The notes beneath the pieces are model-generated. The model ran no database searches. It had not been told where the DNA came from and saw only the letters and a program-made list of their open reading frames with translations. From positions 1 through 40,553 of the forward strand of contig JADDQH010000019.1 of the NCBI GenBank assembly GCA_016781485.1: a stretch of 40,553 nucleotides of DNA, read 5' to 3'. The position numbers and the translations under genes are program-made. Below, one piece after another: positions 14,899 to 23,729 of this stretch (position 1 is its first letter; every line of letters begins with the position of its first letter). This DNA comes from Chloroflexota bacterium. Lineage in GTDB: Bacteria > Chloroflexota > Limnocylindria > Limnocylindrales > CSP1-4.

Positions 14899-16257
14899 AT
14901 GGAGCAGTTTGACTTTGTGATCATCGGCGCGGGTACGGCAGGAGAGGCCGCGGCCCATCTCGCGGCGTCGCGCGGCGCGAGTGTGGCGATCATCGACCGC
15001 GAGCTCTTCGGAGGTTCCTGCCCGTTCTGGGCCTGCATGCCCTCGAAGGCCTTACTGCACGCCGCGTCCGTGCACGCCTCGGGCGGCGAGTACCCCTGGC
15101 CGAAGGCATCGGCGTTCAGGGACTACATGATCAACCGCGAGGGGATCGACTTCCCCGATGACGGCGGACACGCCCGGAGCCTCGAGGAAGCGGGGGCAAA
15201 GGTCATCCGGGGGACCGCGCACATCGCCGGACCGAGTACGGTGTCCGTGGAGTCGGACGGCCGACGCGACACGCTGCTCGCGACGAAGGCGATCGTCGTC
15301 GCCGTCGGGACGAACCCCACGATCCCCGAGATCCCGGGGCTCGACGCCATCAGACCCTGGACGAATCGGGAAGGGACAGCGACCCGCGACCTACCGCAGA
15401 GCCTCGCGATCCTCGGCGGTGGACCGACCGCTGTCGAGCTCGCGCAGGTCTATGCCCGCTACGGCGTTCCGGTGACGATCGTCGACCGGAACGAGCGACT
15501 CAATCACCGCGACCACCCGCGGAACTCCGAGGCGCTCGAGAGGGCACTCGTCAACGACGGTGTGCGGATCAGGAAGGGTGTCGAGGCTCGACTCGTCATT
15601 CCCGGCGGCGCGGGCGGGCCGCACTGCCTCGAGCTCTCGGACGGGAGCTCGCTTGAAGTGCACGAGGTCCTTCTTGCCGTGGGGAGGACGGCACCCGTCG
15701 ACGGGCTCGGGCTCGAAACCGTTGGCGCCAAGATCGAGCGCGGCCGGCCGGTCGTGGACGACAGGCTGCGAGCCGCGGACGGAGTGTTCGTCGTGGGCGA
15801 TGCCGCGGGACCCGAGATGCACACGCACCTGGCGCATTACCAGGGAGAGATAGCGGCGCGAATCGCCCTGGGCGAAGACGTCCGGCCCGATCATCGCGCG
15901 ATCCCTCGCGCCACCTACACCGATCCGGAAACGGCGGGTGTCGGTCTGCGGCTCGATCAGGCGCAACAGCAGGGGTACGACGCGTTCGAGGAGACCGCCG
16001 ATCTCGCCACATCGGCGAAGGGCTACGTGACCGAGTCGTTCGGACACGTGAGCATCGTCGTGGACAGGCGTGAGCGCGTCCTGCTCGGCGCGTTCATCGC
16101 CGGCCCCGGCGCGAGCGAGGCGATCCACGAGGCGGTCCTCGCGATCAAGACCCGCACCGCGCTCTCGGTCCTCGCCGACACCATCCATGCTTTTCCGACG
16201 ACCGCCCGCGTCATGGGCGGCCTGTTCGGCGAGGCCGCGAAGAAGTCGGAGGGATAG
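14899..16257 (+). CDS. FAD/NAD(P) disulfide oxidoreductase, MerA/lipoamide-dehydrogenase-like
   Basis: 452 residues, normal length for a class I disulfide oxidoreductase without extra domains. FAD motif VIIGAGTAGEAAA at the N-terminus, redox pair in GGSCPFWACMPSK (the usual C-N-x-G loop replaced by PFWA), NAD(P)H motif AILGGGPTAVELAQ, second FAD motif GVFVVGDAAG, and HAFPTTARVMG at the C-terminal dimer region where lipoamide dehydrogenases have HAHPT. The WACMPSK variant forms an actinobacterial-type subfamily of unknown substrate. Good ribosome site (GGAGCGGGG). Follows the DF protein gene in locus B. Confidence 0.85.
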   Translation: MEQFDFVIIGAGTAGEAAAHLAASRGASVAIIDRELFGGSCPFWACMPSKALLHAASVHASGGEYPWPKASAFRDYMINREGIDFPDDGGHARSLEEAGAKVIRGTAHIAGPSTVSVESDGRRDTLLATKAIVVAVGTNPTIPEIPGLDAIRPWTNREGTATRDLPQSLAILGGGPTAVELAQVYARYGVPVTIVDRNERLNHRDHPRNSEALERALVNDGVRIRKGVEARLVIPGGAGGPHCLELSDGSSLEVHEVLLAVGRTAPVDGLGLETVGAKIERGRPVVDDRLRAADGVFVVGDAAGPEMHTHLAHYQGEIAARIALGEDVRPDHRAIPRATYTDPETAGVGLRLDQAQQQGYDAFEETADLATSAKGYVTESFGHVSIVVDRRERVLLGAFIAGPGASEAIHEAVLAIKTRTALSVLADTIHAFPTTARVMGGLFGEAAKKSEG

Positions 16258-16261
16258 CTCG

Positions 16262-16780
16262 ATGACCCGGACAGCCACCATCCCGGCGGAGGTGACTCCG
16301 GCAGCCCTCGGGCCCGGCCAGGAGTCGGTATGGGACTACCCCCGGCCGCCGCGAGTGGAGCCAACGGCGGAGCGGGCCAGGGTGGTCGTAGATGGCACGA
16401 CGATCGCCGACAGCTCCGGCGCGTTGCGCGTCCTCGAGTTCGGGGGCCCGCCCGTGTACTACTTCCCGCGTGACGACGTCCGGATGGACCTCCTCCACGA
16501 GAGCCCGCACACGACCGTCTGCGAGTGGAAAGGCAACGCCTCGTACTACTCGCTGACCATGGGCCAGCGCACGGTCCACAACGTTGCATGGACGTACCGC
16601 GACCCGTCCCCCGGTTACGAGGCCATCCGCGACCATCTCGCGTTCTACGCGGGACTCGTCGACGAGGCCTACGTCGGCGAGGAGCGTGTCCTCCCGCAGC
16701 CCGGCCGCTTCTACGGCGGCTGGATCACGAGCCGCGTCGTCGGTCCCTTCAAGGGTGGCCCTGGGAGCGCCCACTGGTGA
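16262..16780 (+). CDS. DUF427 domain protein
   Basis: 172 residues from the ATG at 16262 with GGAGGG upstream; the longer track ORF is a shadow of the preceding gene. Two beta-rich halves typical of DUF427: ARVVVDGTTIADSSGALRV ... YYFPRDDVRMDLL and then CEWKGNASYYSL ... WTYRDPSPGYEAIRDHLAFYAG. Function of the family is not established. Its stop overlaps the GTG of the next gene, four bases. Confidence 0.88.
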   Translation: MTRTATIPAEVTPAALGPGQESVWDYPRPPRVEPTAERARVVVDGTTIADSSGALRVLEFGGPPVYYFPRDDVRMDLLHESPHTTVCEWKGNASYYSLTMGQRTVHNVAWTYRDPSPGYEAIRDHLAFYAGLVDEAYVGEERVLPQPGRFYGGWITSRVVGPFKGGPGSAHW

Positions 16781-17319
16781 GCAGCGTTCGCTCCCGCATC
16801 GACATCGTCGCCGCACCGACTCCGAAGCCCCGGCACTGGCGCTCGCTGCTCGTCCCGCTGGGAGCGTTCGAGCGCGCAGAGTGGGCCGTCGCCGTCATCG
16901 CGACGCTTGCTGCGCTCGCCCTGCTCGGCATCCCGACGGCAGTCGTCCCGACCCCGCTCTTTGGTCGGACGCTCGAAACCGACGCCGTGAATGTCGCGGT
17001 CTGGCTCGCCTCGGCGCCGCTCATCGGGATCCTGGTCGCGACGTACGCGCCGTCGCTGCGCCTTACTCCTGTCGAGCGCTCGCCCGTAGGTCGGATCTCG
17101 ACCGCCGGCGCGGCGGCGTACCTGGCGATCGGCTGTCCGGTCTGCAACAAGGTCCTGCTGGTACTCCTGGGGACGAACGGCGCCCTCCAGATCTTTGCGC
17201 CGCTCCAGCCGTTGATCGGCGTGCTTGCGGTCGGATCGCTCACGGCGATGCTCGTCTGGCGCCTCCGGCAGCTCGCGGTCCCACGCTCGGCGTGCGCGAC
17301 GCCGGTCCCGTACGGATAG
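16777..17319 (+). CDS. Four-TM membrane protein with conserved CPVC motif
   Basis: 180 residues from the GTG at 16777 (GTGA overlap with DUF427). About four or five hydrophobic helices: WAVAVIATLAALALLGIP, VNVAVWLASAPLIGILVATYA, AAAYLAIGCPVCNKVLLVLLG, LIGVLAVGSLTAMLVW. The intramembrane CPVCNK resembles redox or metal-transfer motifs of VKOR-, DsbD- and MerC-type proteins, but overall it matches none that I recognise. Together with the disulfide oxidoreductase it may move electrons or metal across the membrane. Unknown function. Confidence 0.7.
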   Translation: MSSVRSRIDIVAAPTPKPRHWRSLLVPLGAFERAEWAVAVIATLAALALLGIPTAVVPTPLFGRTLETDAVNVAVWLASAPLIGILVATYAPSLRLTPVERSPVGRISTAGAAAYLAIGCPVCNKVLLVLLGTNGALQIFAPLQPLIGVLAVGSLTAMLVWRLRQLAVPRSACATPVPYG

Positions 17320-17393
17320 GACGGCGAACGCCACGAGCCGCGATGCTCTCGCGGCTTCTCCCAACCTGGGCCGCGCGCGGGAGGGGCTGACGG

Positions 17394-17752
17394 GTGGACA
17401 TCGCGTCGATCGCCGAGAGCGCGGCCGGACTCCTCGATCTTGCGGGCATCTCGGTCATCGTGCTCGGTGCGCTGGTCGTGACGCTCGCGACGCTGGCGTC
17501 GGCCGCGACGCATCGAGACTTCCCGCTGTGGTTCCGCTCGTACCGTCGAGGTCTCGGTCGGTCGATCCTGCTCGGACTCGAGCTTCTCGTCGCTGCGGAC
17601 ATCATCCGGACGGTCGCGGTAACGCCTACGCTCGAGAACGTCGCCGTCCTGGGGTTGATCGTGCTGGTCAGGACGTTCCTCAGCTTCAGCCTGGAAGTCG
17701 AGCTCGAGGGCCGGTGGCCGTGGCGACGGGACGAGCGGGCGGATGGCAGTGA
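17394..17752 (+). CDS. DUF1622 family membrane protein (3' end uncertain)
   Basis: GTG at 17394 with GGGAGGGG upstream. Three hydrophobic helices with the family pattern LGRSILLGLELLVAADIIRTVAV and VLGLIVLVRTFLSFSLEVELEGRWPW. Family members stop soon after this point, at about 115-125 residues. Here the frame stays open to 18365, overlapping the whole next gene with an Arg/Ser-rich nonsense tail. One missing base after GRWPWRR would shift into a frame that stops at 17752, the same type of error as in three other genes of the window. The end given is that inferred stop. Confidence 0.7.
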
Positions 17753-17763
17753 GAGGTGGAGGG

Positions 17764-18345
17764 ATGATCGACGGTCCGATGAAGCAGCGGTACACCGGGG
17801 GAGGTCTGGCAGGTCGAGCGCTGCGCGGTGCAGTCGCTCGCGGGAAGCGAGCCGAGGGGCGGTCCGCGGTCGCCGACGCCGCACGCGGAGCGATCGCCGG
17901 TGTCGTCGGCACGTGGCTGATGGACCTTGTCACCACCGGCCTCCTCGAGGGCCAGAAGCCGGAAACGGCACAGCGCGAGGAAGCCGCCCGCCCGAACGGC
18001 AAGGGGTCCGTCGAGAACCTCGTCGACAGGATCGAGAGCATCTCCGGTCGCGCGTTCGACGAGAGGCAGCGAACGATGCTCACCCAGGTGATTCACTTCG
18101 GGCTCGGCGCGGGTCCGGGGGCGCTCTACGCGGCGCTTCGCCCGCACGTCCCGCTGATCGGCGCCGGACGGGGCCTGCTGTACGGCTTCCTCCTCTGGGC
18201 CGTCAACGACGAGTTCCTGAACATCGAGCTCGGGCTCGCGGCGCCATTCGGGGCCTATCCGACCGAGACGCACTGGCGGGGACTAGTGGGGCACGCGGTC
18301 CTGGGGATGGCAACGGACAGCGGGGTCGACCTGCTGGGCGGGTGA
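17764..18345 (+). CDS. DUF1440/YagU-like membrane protein
   Basis: 193 residues from the ATG at 17764, chosen for the AGGTGGAGGG ribosome site; the track ATG at 17743 is also in frame. A basic, Gly-rich N-terminus is followed by helices AIAGVVGTWLMDLVTTGLLEG, MLTQVIHFGLGAGPGALYAAL, and GLLYGFLLWAVNDEFLNIELGL, the DUF1440 arrangement. Last gene of locus B; convergent with the next gene at 16 bp. The related gene at 28364-28809 also sits at the boundary of a redox operon. Function unknown. Confidence 0.75.
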   Translation: MIDGPMKQRYTGGGLAGRALRGAVARGKRAEGRSAVADAARGAIAGVVGTWLMDLVTTGLLEGQKPETAQREEAARPNGKGSVENLVDRIESISGRAFDERQRTMLTQVIHFGLGAGPGALYAALRPHVPLIGAGRGLLYGFLLWAVNDEFLNIELGLAAPFGAYPTETHWRGLVGHAVLGMATDSGVDLLGG

Positions 18346-18361
18346 ACACCGGCGAGGTTCG

Positions 18362-18853
18362 CTAGAACGTCGTCCCGAGCGCGCCGCGAGGGTGGAGGGA
18401 CGCGTACAGCACGCCGACGACGACCCCGTAGAGGAGATGACCGACCAGGAAAGCCACCACATCGGCGCGACCCAGGTTGCGGGCGAAAGCTCCAGGAGTC
18501 GCGGCCTGCTCGGGGATCTCGCGATGGACCAGCGGCACGATCGCCAGGAACACGCCGGCGGCGACCCAGAGAACGAAGCCGCCGACGAGGCCCCATAGCC
18601 AGACGGCGCTCGACACCGCAAGGATCTCGAAAGCCCACGCGAAGAGCACCGCGATCGCCGCGCTGCCCGCGAGGTGGATGACAAGCCCGAGCACGCGCGG
18701 GTCTACCGGGGTACGCGGCAGCAGACTCCCCCACATCCGCAGGACGTCGAGCCGAAGGTCGACGCCTGCGATGCGAAGCGCCATGCGCGTGAGGGTCATC
18801 AGGAAGCCGCCGACGAGGCCGACGATAGCGGCAGGGAGGATGGCGAGAGGCAT
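18362..18853 (-). CDS. Four-TM conserved membrane protein
   Basis: 163 residues; helices LPAAIVGLVGGFLMTLTRMAL, VLGLVIHLAGSAAIAVLFAWAFEI, WLWGLVGGFVLWVAAGVFLAIVP and VVAFLVGHLLYGVVVGVLYASL. The last helix, GHLLYG, is shared with the membrane protein at 34474 near the hydrogenase and loosely with that at 8708. It is the last gene of the long minus-strand run starting at 28809, 19 bp after the debranching-like gene. Function unknown. Confidence 0.75.
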   Translation of the reverse strand: MPLAILPAAIVGLVGGFLMTLTRMALRIAGVDLRLDVLRMWGSLLPRTPVDPRVLGLVIHLAGSAAIAVLFAWAFEILAVSSAVWLWGLVGGFVLWVAAGVFLAIVPLVHREIPEQAATPGAFARNLGRADVVAFLVGHLLYGVVVGVLYASLHPRGALGTTF

Positions 18854-18872
18854 CGTTCGTCGCCAGCGCCCG

Positions 18873-21086
18873 TCAGCGGAACATGGGCGACGACCCGAAC
18901 GGGAAGAACGAGCCGACGAGCGCGCGCGCCCGCTTCGTCGCCGAGGTCGACCGGGCGTCGGGCGGCGGTTGGCGGATAACCCTCAGCCCGCCCTTCAGAC
19001 GCCCGACGCGATAGCGCGTCTTCCCGTCCTCGGTCCGTCGTACGTCGAGCACGGCGCGCGCGTCAGCGACGCGGATCCCCTCGAGCCGGACGTCGGGGAG
19101 CCACGGAGGAAGCTGCGGATCCACGATCAGTGATCGAAGAGGCGCCACCGGCCTGATGCCGAGGAGGACCTGGACGAGCAGCACGATCATGCTCGCGGAC
19201 CAGCCCTGCGGTTCGTTGCTCTTCGGGTAGACGCCCGGGTGGGGATGGCGCTCGTCGCGTGGCAGGCCGCCGAGTGCCTCCGGCAGTCGGTTCTCGACGA
19301 ACAGGTCCGTCGACGCGAAGATCCCCTCGGCAAGCCGGTGGAGCTCCTCGATGCAGCCGTAGCGGGCCAGTCCGAGCGCGATCGTCGCGTTCTCGACCGG
19401 CCATACCGTCCCGAGGTGATAGCTGAAGGGGTTGTAGGCCGGATGATCCGCGGAGAGCGTCCGGATCCCCCAGCCGCTGAACATGTCGGGCTCCATCAGC
19501 CGACGGGCGACGAGTGGTCCCTTCTGCCGGGGGACGATGCCCGTGGCGAGGAGGTGGCCGGCGTTCGACGCGATCGAGCGCACCTGTCGCTTATCGGGTC
19601 CGAGCGCCAGTGCATAGAAGCCGTCGTCGGGCATCCAGAAGGCCCGGTCGAATCGGGCCTTGAGGTCACGGGCCTTCCCAAGCAGTGATGCCGCATAGCT
19701 CCGGTCGCCGGCGAGGAAGAACGCGAACGCCGCCTGCTGGAGCCCCGCGTACCAGTAGGCCTGGATCTCGCTTGCCGCGATCGGGTTCTCGACGACCTCG
19801 CCGTGTTCGTCGACGATCCCATCCTCGGAGTCCTTCCATCCCTGGTTCTTGACGCCCTTCTCCGACCTCGTCGTGTATTCGAGGAAGCCGTCGCCGTCGA
19901 GATCGCCATACCGCTCGACCCAGTCGATCGCGCGTCGGGCCGGGCCCAGCAGCTCGCGCACAGTCGAGACGTCGTTCGTCCAGGCGAGATACTGCCCGAG
20001 CATGATGAGGAAGTCGGGCACGGTCGCCCAGTCGCCGTAGTAGCGGACGAATGGATCGAGCCCGAGGACCGAGATCGGCCCGAGCCGCGCCTGGTGGATC
20101 ATCTTGCCCGGCTCCTCGTCGAGCCAGTCGTCGATGCGCTTGCCCTGCCAGGCGGCGTTCGCCCGCAGTGAGTCGCGGAGGGGCTCCGACATCGCGAGGA
20201 GCGCCTGCCAGCCGATGGTGAGGCTGTCGCGGCCGAAGAACTGCTGGTACAGGGGAAGGCCTGCGATGGGCGTCGCCGGCCCCTCCTCGAGCCCCAGTGG
20301 CAGCGACGCGAGATCGTCCACGGCGGTCCGCCACGCGCGTGAGACCGTGGCGTTGGTCGTGACGAGCTGGGGCGCCTCGTCGCGTAGTCGGCGGCGGAGG
20401 CGTTCGAGGCGATCGGTCGGGTCGGCGCGCGCGTGGCCGGGCGCTGTGCGCCTGTGCCCGTCGAACAGCGGCTCCACCGCCAACGAGATCGTGGCCGCGT
20501 CGTGCGGACCGATCTCGAGCGGGAAGGACAGCGATCGCCCCTCGCACCGCACGCCGCCCGGTGCGCGGTCGACGCGGACGACCGCCGCCCGTCGGAGCTC
20601 CGGGTGGCGGTAGACGAACGACAACTCCCTCCGCTGCTCGTCCCACTGGACGTCGACGCCGGCCTCCTGGAGGCGCTTCCCCTGGTGCGGCTCGATGATG
20701 TCCGCGAAGTCCGCGTCGAGGTCGAGCCGCAGCTCGAGCGTCGCGACGCCGCCCTTTCGGTCGTGGTTCTCGATCCGCAGCTCCTCTCGCATCCCCTCGC
20801 CGACGACGCGAGCGACCGTGACGATGACAGTCGCGTCCGCGGTCTCGCTCGGGACGTCGAGATAGGAGAGGAACCGCGCGCCCGAGACCGGACTCGCGGA
20901 GAACGCGCGAAGCGGCGTGCCGTCCGCAGCGAGGCTGTGCCGGGAGAGGATCCTGGTGTCGTCGACGTAGACGCCTTCGGTGCCCCCGCCCGGGATCGCA
21001 CCGTGGAGGTCGGTGATCACGACGCAGCGGCCGGCGTAGATGAAGTGCTGGTCGGGGCGCGCCCGGAGCTGGGTCCGGTGGGCCAC
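18873..21086 (-). CDS. Glycogen-debranching-like amylo-alpha-1,6-glucosidase (GDE_N_bis + GDE_C)
   Basis: 737 residues. The N-terminal third is a beta-sandwich of the GDE_N_bis type (VITDLHGAIPGGGTEGVYVDDTRILS ... FLSYLDVP), followed by an (alpha/alpha)6 barrel with QQFFGRDSLTIGWQALLAM, QGWKDSEDGIVDEHGEVV and NPFSYHLGTVWPVENATIALGLARYG. Acid residues in these loops are the expected catalytic positions of the GH-like barrel. Acts on alpha-glucans or trehalose-like oligosaccharides; the exact activity is not certain, since many actinobacterial members are uncharacterised. GTG start two bases after the SDR stop. Confidence 0.85.
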   Translation of the reverse strand: MAHRTQLRARPDQHFIYAGRCVVITDLHGAIPGGGTEGVYVDDTRILSRHSLAADGTPLRAFSASPVSGARFLSYLDVPSETADATVIVTVARVVGEGMREELRIENHDRKGGVATLELRLDLDADFADIIEPHQGKRLQEAGVDVQWDEQRRELSFVYRHPELRRAAVVRVDRAPGGVRCEGRSLSFPLEIGPHDAATISLAVEPLFDGHRRTAPGHARADPTDRLERLRRRLRDEAPQLVTTNATVSRAWRTAVDDLASLPLGLEEGPATPIAGLPLYQQFFGRDSLTIGWQALLAMSEPLRDSLRANAAWQGKRIDDWLDEEPGKMIHQARLGPISVLGLDPFVRYYGDWATVPDFLIMLGQYLAWTNDVSTVRELLGPARRAIDWVERYGDLDGDGFLEYTTRSEKGVKNQGWKDSEDGIVDEHGEVVENPIAASEIQAYWYAGLQQAAFAFFLAGDRSYAASLLGKARDLKARFDRAFWMPDDGFYALALGPDKRQVRSIASNAGHLLATGIVPRQKGPLVARRLMEPDMFSGWGIRTLSADHPAYNPFSYHLGTVWPVENATIALGLARYGCIEELHRLAEGIFASTDLFVENRLPEALGGLPRDERHPHPGVYPKSNEPQGWSASMIVLLVQVLLGIRPVAPLRSLIVDPQLPPWLPDVRLEGIRVADARAVLDVRRTEDGKTRYRVGRLKGGLRVIRQPPPDARSTSATKRARALVGSFFPFGSSPMFR

Positions 21087-21088
21087 TC

Positions 21089-22096
21089 CTAGCGACCGAT
21101 GCGCCGGACGAGCGCGAGGGTCCCGACGATCGCGGTCGCGGTCAGTGCGCGCTTCCGGTTCGGGTGCAGGGCGAGATGGCGCGTGTAGAGGCTCTCCGAC
21201 TTAGAGCCACCGCCGAAGTCACCGGTCGTCGCCCCCGTTCCCGGGAGCGGCCCGAAGAGGTTGTCGACGCCGTCGTCGGGCTGGTCGGTCCGCTGCTGCT
21301 GGAACATCCGCCCGCCCTGGACCATGTACCGATCCGCGAGGGATGGGCTCAGCCGCTCGATGAGCGTCAGGGCCTTCCCGCTGCCGCCGACGACCACCTC
21401 CCGGCGCGGGTGCTCGGCGACGAACACGATCGCCTCCGCGACGACCCGTGGTTCGTAGACGGGAGGGATCGGCTGCGGCTTGACGCCGAGCTTCGAGCGC
21501 GCGTGCGTGAAGAGCGGCGTGTTGATCGAGGAGGGAAGGATGAGGGTGACCTGGATACCGCTCCGCTCGTGCTCGAGCTCCATCCGGAGCGAGTCGGTGA
21601 ATCCCTTGATGCCGTGTTTCGCGGCCACGTACGGCGCCTGGAGCGGGACGCCGCGGCGCGCCTCCGCGGAGGCGACGTTGACGATCGTCCCTTCGCGCTG
21701 GCGGCGCATGTGCGGGAGCGCCGCCTTCATGCCGTGGATCTGCCCCATCAGGTCGACCTGGATGATCCGTGCGATCTCCTCGACGGTCGTCTGCTCGACC
21801 GACGCGTACGCGCTGACCGCCGCGTTGTTGACCCACGTGTCGATCCGACCGAACCGCTCGACGGCTTCCTGAGCGAGCCGCTCGACCTCGTCCCAGCCGG
21901 CTACATCGGTCGGGACGACGTGCGGGCGGCCGCCGCTTCGCTCGGCCTCGTTCGACACCTCCTCGAGCGCCTCTCGGTTCCGCGCCGCGAGCACGACGGC
22001 GGAGCGTCGTCGGGAGAACTCGAGGGCGGTCTCGCGGCCGATCCCGGACGACGCCCCCGTGATGACGACGACCTGTTCGTCCAGCGGCCTCGGCAT
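21089..22096 (-). CDS. SDR family oxidoreductase with C-terminal extension
   Basis: 335 residues from the ATG at 22096, which has AGGAGGAG upstream; the track start at 22144 is less likely. Classical SDR core: TGASSGIGRETA, NNAAVSA, VASAEARRGVPLQAPYVAAKHG (Ser..Tyr..Lys), then a roughly 90-residue extension ending with RALTATAIVGTLALVRRIGR, a likely C-terminal hydrophobic helix. This long subtype is common in actinobacteria and cyanobacteria. Lies between GMC oxidoreductase and debranching-like genes; substrate unknown. Confidence 0.87.
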   Translation of the reverse strand: MPRPLDEQVVVITGASSGIGRETALEFSRRRSAVVLAARNREALEEVSNEAERSGGRPHVVPTDVAGWDEVERLAQEAVERFGRIDTWVNNAAVSAYASVEQTTVEEIARIIQVDLMGQIHGMKAALPHMRRQREGTIVNVASAEARRGVPLQAPYVAAKHGIKGFTDSLRMELEHERSGIQVTLILPSSINTPLFTHARSKLGVKPQPIPPVYEPRVVAEAIVFVAEHPRREVVVGGSGKALTLIERLSPSLADRYMVQGGRMFQQQRTDQPDDGVDNLFGPLPGTGATTGDFGGGSKSESLYTRHLALHPNRKRALTATAIVGTLALVRRIGR

Positions 22097-22109
22097 GTCT
22101 CCTCCTCGC

Positions 22110-23729
22110 TCAAGCCGCTCCGGCGGCCCGTCTCGTGAATTCACCGGTTCGTGCCCGGTTCACGATGTAGTCGGCGGTTCGGGCCGCGATCGCCTGGATC
22201 GTGAGGCTCGGGTTCGAGGCCGAGCTCGTGACGAACACCGAGCCGTCGCACACGAACAGGTTCGGCACGTCCCATGTCCGGCACCACTGGTCGACGACGC
22301 TCGTCGTCGCGTCGTCGCCCATCCGGCACGCGCCCATGAGGTGGGAGGTGTCCTCCGCCTCCCAGGTGACCTCGGCGCCGGCGGCCTCGAGGATCTCGCG
22401 CTCCCGATCGGCCCCCGCCCGGAACAGCCTCCGGTCGTTCTCCCCCCACCCGAACGTGACCCGCGCGACCGCGAGCCCGTGGTCGTCCTTCTCGTCGGGG
22501 TCGAGCGTCACCGTGTTCTCGTCGTCGGGCAGGCACTCCCCGACGAGCCCGAGCGCGGCGTAGTGGTTGTAGTCGAACATCAGCTCGCGCAGCTCCCGCC
22601 CCCAGAGCCCGAGCCCGGACGCGACCTGCTTCGCGAACGCGATCGGGAACGGCCCGATCGGCTCGATCGTGAAGCCGCGCACGTAGTCGTTCCGGTCATC
22701 CGTCTCGTAGAAGTCCTGCGTCAGGGCGAGCGTCGGCGGCCCCTTGTACTGGTAGACGATCTCCGGGAACCGACCATGGACGATGTTGGCCGAGTGGACC
22801 ATCAACCCCTTCCCGACGAGCCCGCTCGAGTTCGCAAGGCCGTCGGGGTGGCCGCGCTGCGCGGAGGCCAGGAGAAGTCGCGGCGTTTCGACGGAGTAAC
22901 AGGACAAGATCACGAGCTCCGCCGCCTGCTCCTCCTCGACGACGTGCCCGTCCGCGAGACGCCGAAGGTACGTGACGCTTCGCGCTCGGCCATCGGGCCC
23001 GACGTTCACGCGCGTGGCCATGCACTCGGCGCGGATCTCCGCTCCCGCCGCGATCGCCCTCGGGATGTACGTCACAAGCGTGCTGCTCTTCGCGTTCGTG
23101 GAACAGCCGTAGATGCAGAACCCGCGGTAGACGCAGGGCGGCCGATCGCCCTTCCGTGCCGAGATCGTGGCGATCGGTGCAGGAGCCCAGCGGATGCCGA
23201 GTCGATCGCAGCCGCGTGCGAAGAGCTGGGCGACGGAGTTGAGAGGGTGTTCGCGATACGGGTAGGGGCCGCGGCGATGCGGCGACCACGGCCACCGGAC
23301 CGGCCCCGATATCCCCAGCTCCGTCTCGACCCGCTCGTAGTACGGCTCCAGGTCCTCGTACCGGATCGGCCAATCGTGCGCGACGCCACCGAGTGTGCCG
23401 ACCATGAAGTCGCTCTCGTGCATCCGCAGCGCGACCATGCTGTAGTGGACGGTGCTGCCGCCGACGCCCTTGCCGGTGACGTTCGCGCCGAGCTCGATCG
23501 GGTCCCGTCCGGTCGTCACGCGCGGGTCGGTCCAGTACAGCTGCTCCGCCCCGCGCTCGTCGGACACGAAGTCGCGTTCGGGCACCCAGTGCGGCCCGGC
23601 CTCGAGGACGACGACCGTGAAGCCGGCCTCCGCCAGTTCCTTCGCGAGCACGCCGCCGGCGGCGCCTGCGCCGATGATCAGGACGTCCGCGGGCGTGTGA
23701 CGGCGCGGAACGTTTCGTTGGCCGTCCAT
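22110..23729 (-). CDS. GMC-family FAD oxidoreductase (gluconate 2-dehydrogenase large-subunit type)
   Basis: 539 residues from the ATG at 23729, overlapping the previous stop (TGATG). N-terminal FAD motif VLIIGAGAAGGVLAKELAEAG, GVGGSTVHYSMVALR (flavin region), a Cys-rich bend CVYRGFCIYGCSTNAKS, and the C-terminal GMC pattern SHLMGACRMGDD ... VCDGSVFVTSSASNPSLTIQA. The preceding gene encodes the matching subunit-3-type small protein. No signal peptide of its own is visible. Likely oxidises a sugar, sugar acid or alcohol and passes electrons to a cytochrome or quinone; no cytochrome c subunit is in the window. Confidence 0.88.
   Translation of the reverse strand: MDGQRNVPRRHTPADVLIIGAGAAGGVLAKELAEAGFTVVVLEAGPHWVPERDFVSDERGAEQLYWTDPRVTTGRDPIELGANVTGKGVGGSTVHYSMVALRMHESDFMVGTLGGVAHDWPIRYEDLEPYYERVETELGISGPVRWPWSPHRRGPYPYREHPLNSVAQLFARGCDRLGIRWAPAPIATISARKGDRPPCVYRGFCIYGCSTNAKSSTLVTYIPRAIAAGAEIRAECMATRVNVGPDGRARSVTYLRRLADGHVVEEEQAAELVILSCYSVETPRLLLASAQRGHPDGLANSSGLVGKGLMVHSANIVHGRFPEIVYQYKGPPTLALTQDFYETDDRNDYVRGFTIEPIGPFPIAFAKQVASGLGLWGRELRELMFDYNHYAALGLVGECLPDDENTVTLDPDEKDDHGLAVARVTFGWGENDRRLFRAGADREREILEAAGAEVTWEAEDTSHLMGACRMGDDATTSVVDQWCRTWDVPNLFVCDGSVFVTSSASNPSLTIQAIAARTADYIVNRARTGEFTRRAAGAA

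Noticed and set aside
17753-18365. C-terminal 200 residues of the DUF1622 open frame
   Set aside because: Arg/Ser/Asp-rich nonsense overlapping the complete DUF1440 gene in another frame; explained by a missing base rather than a fusion protein.
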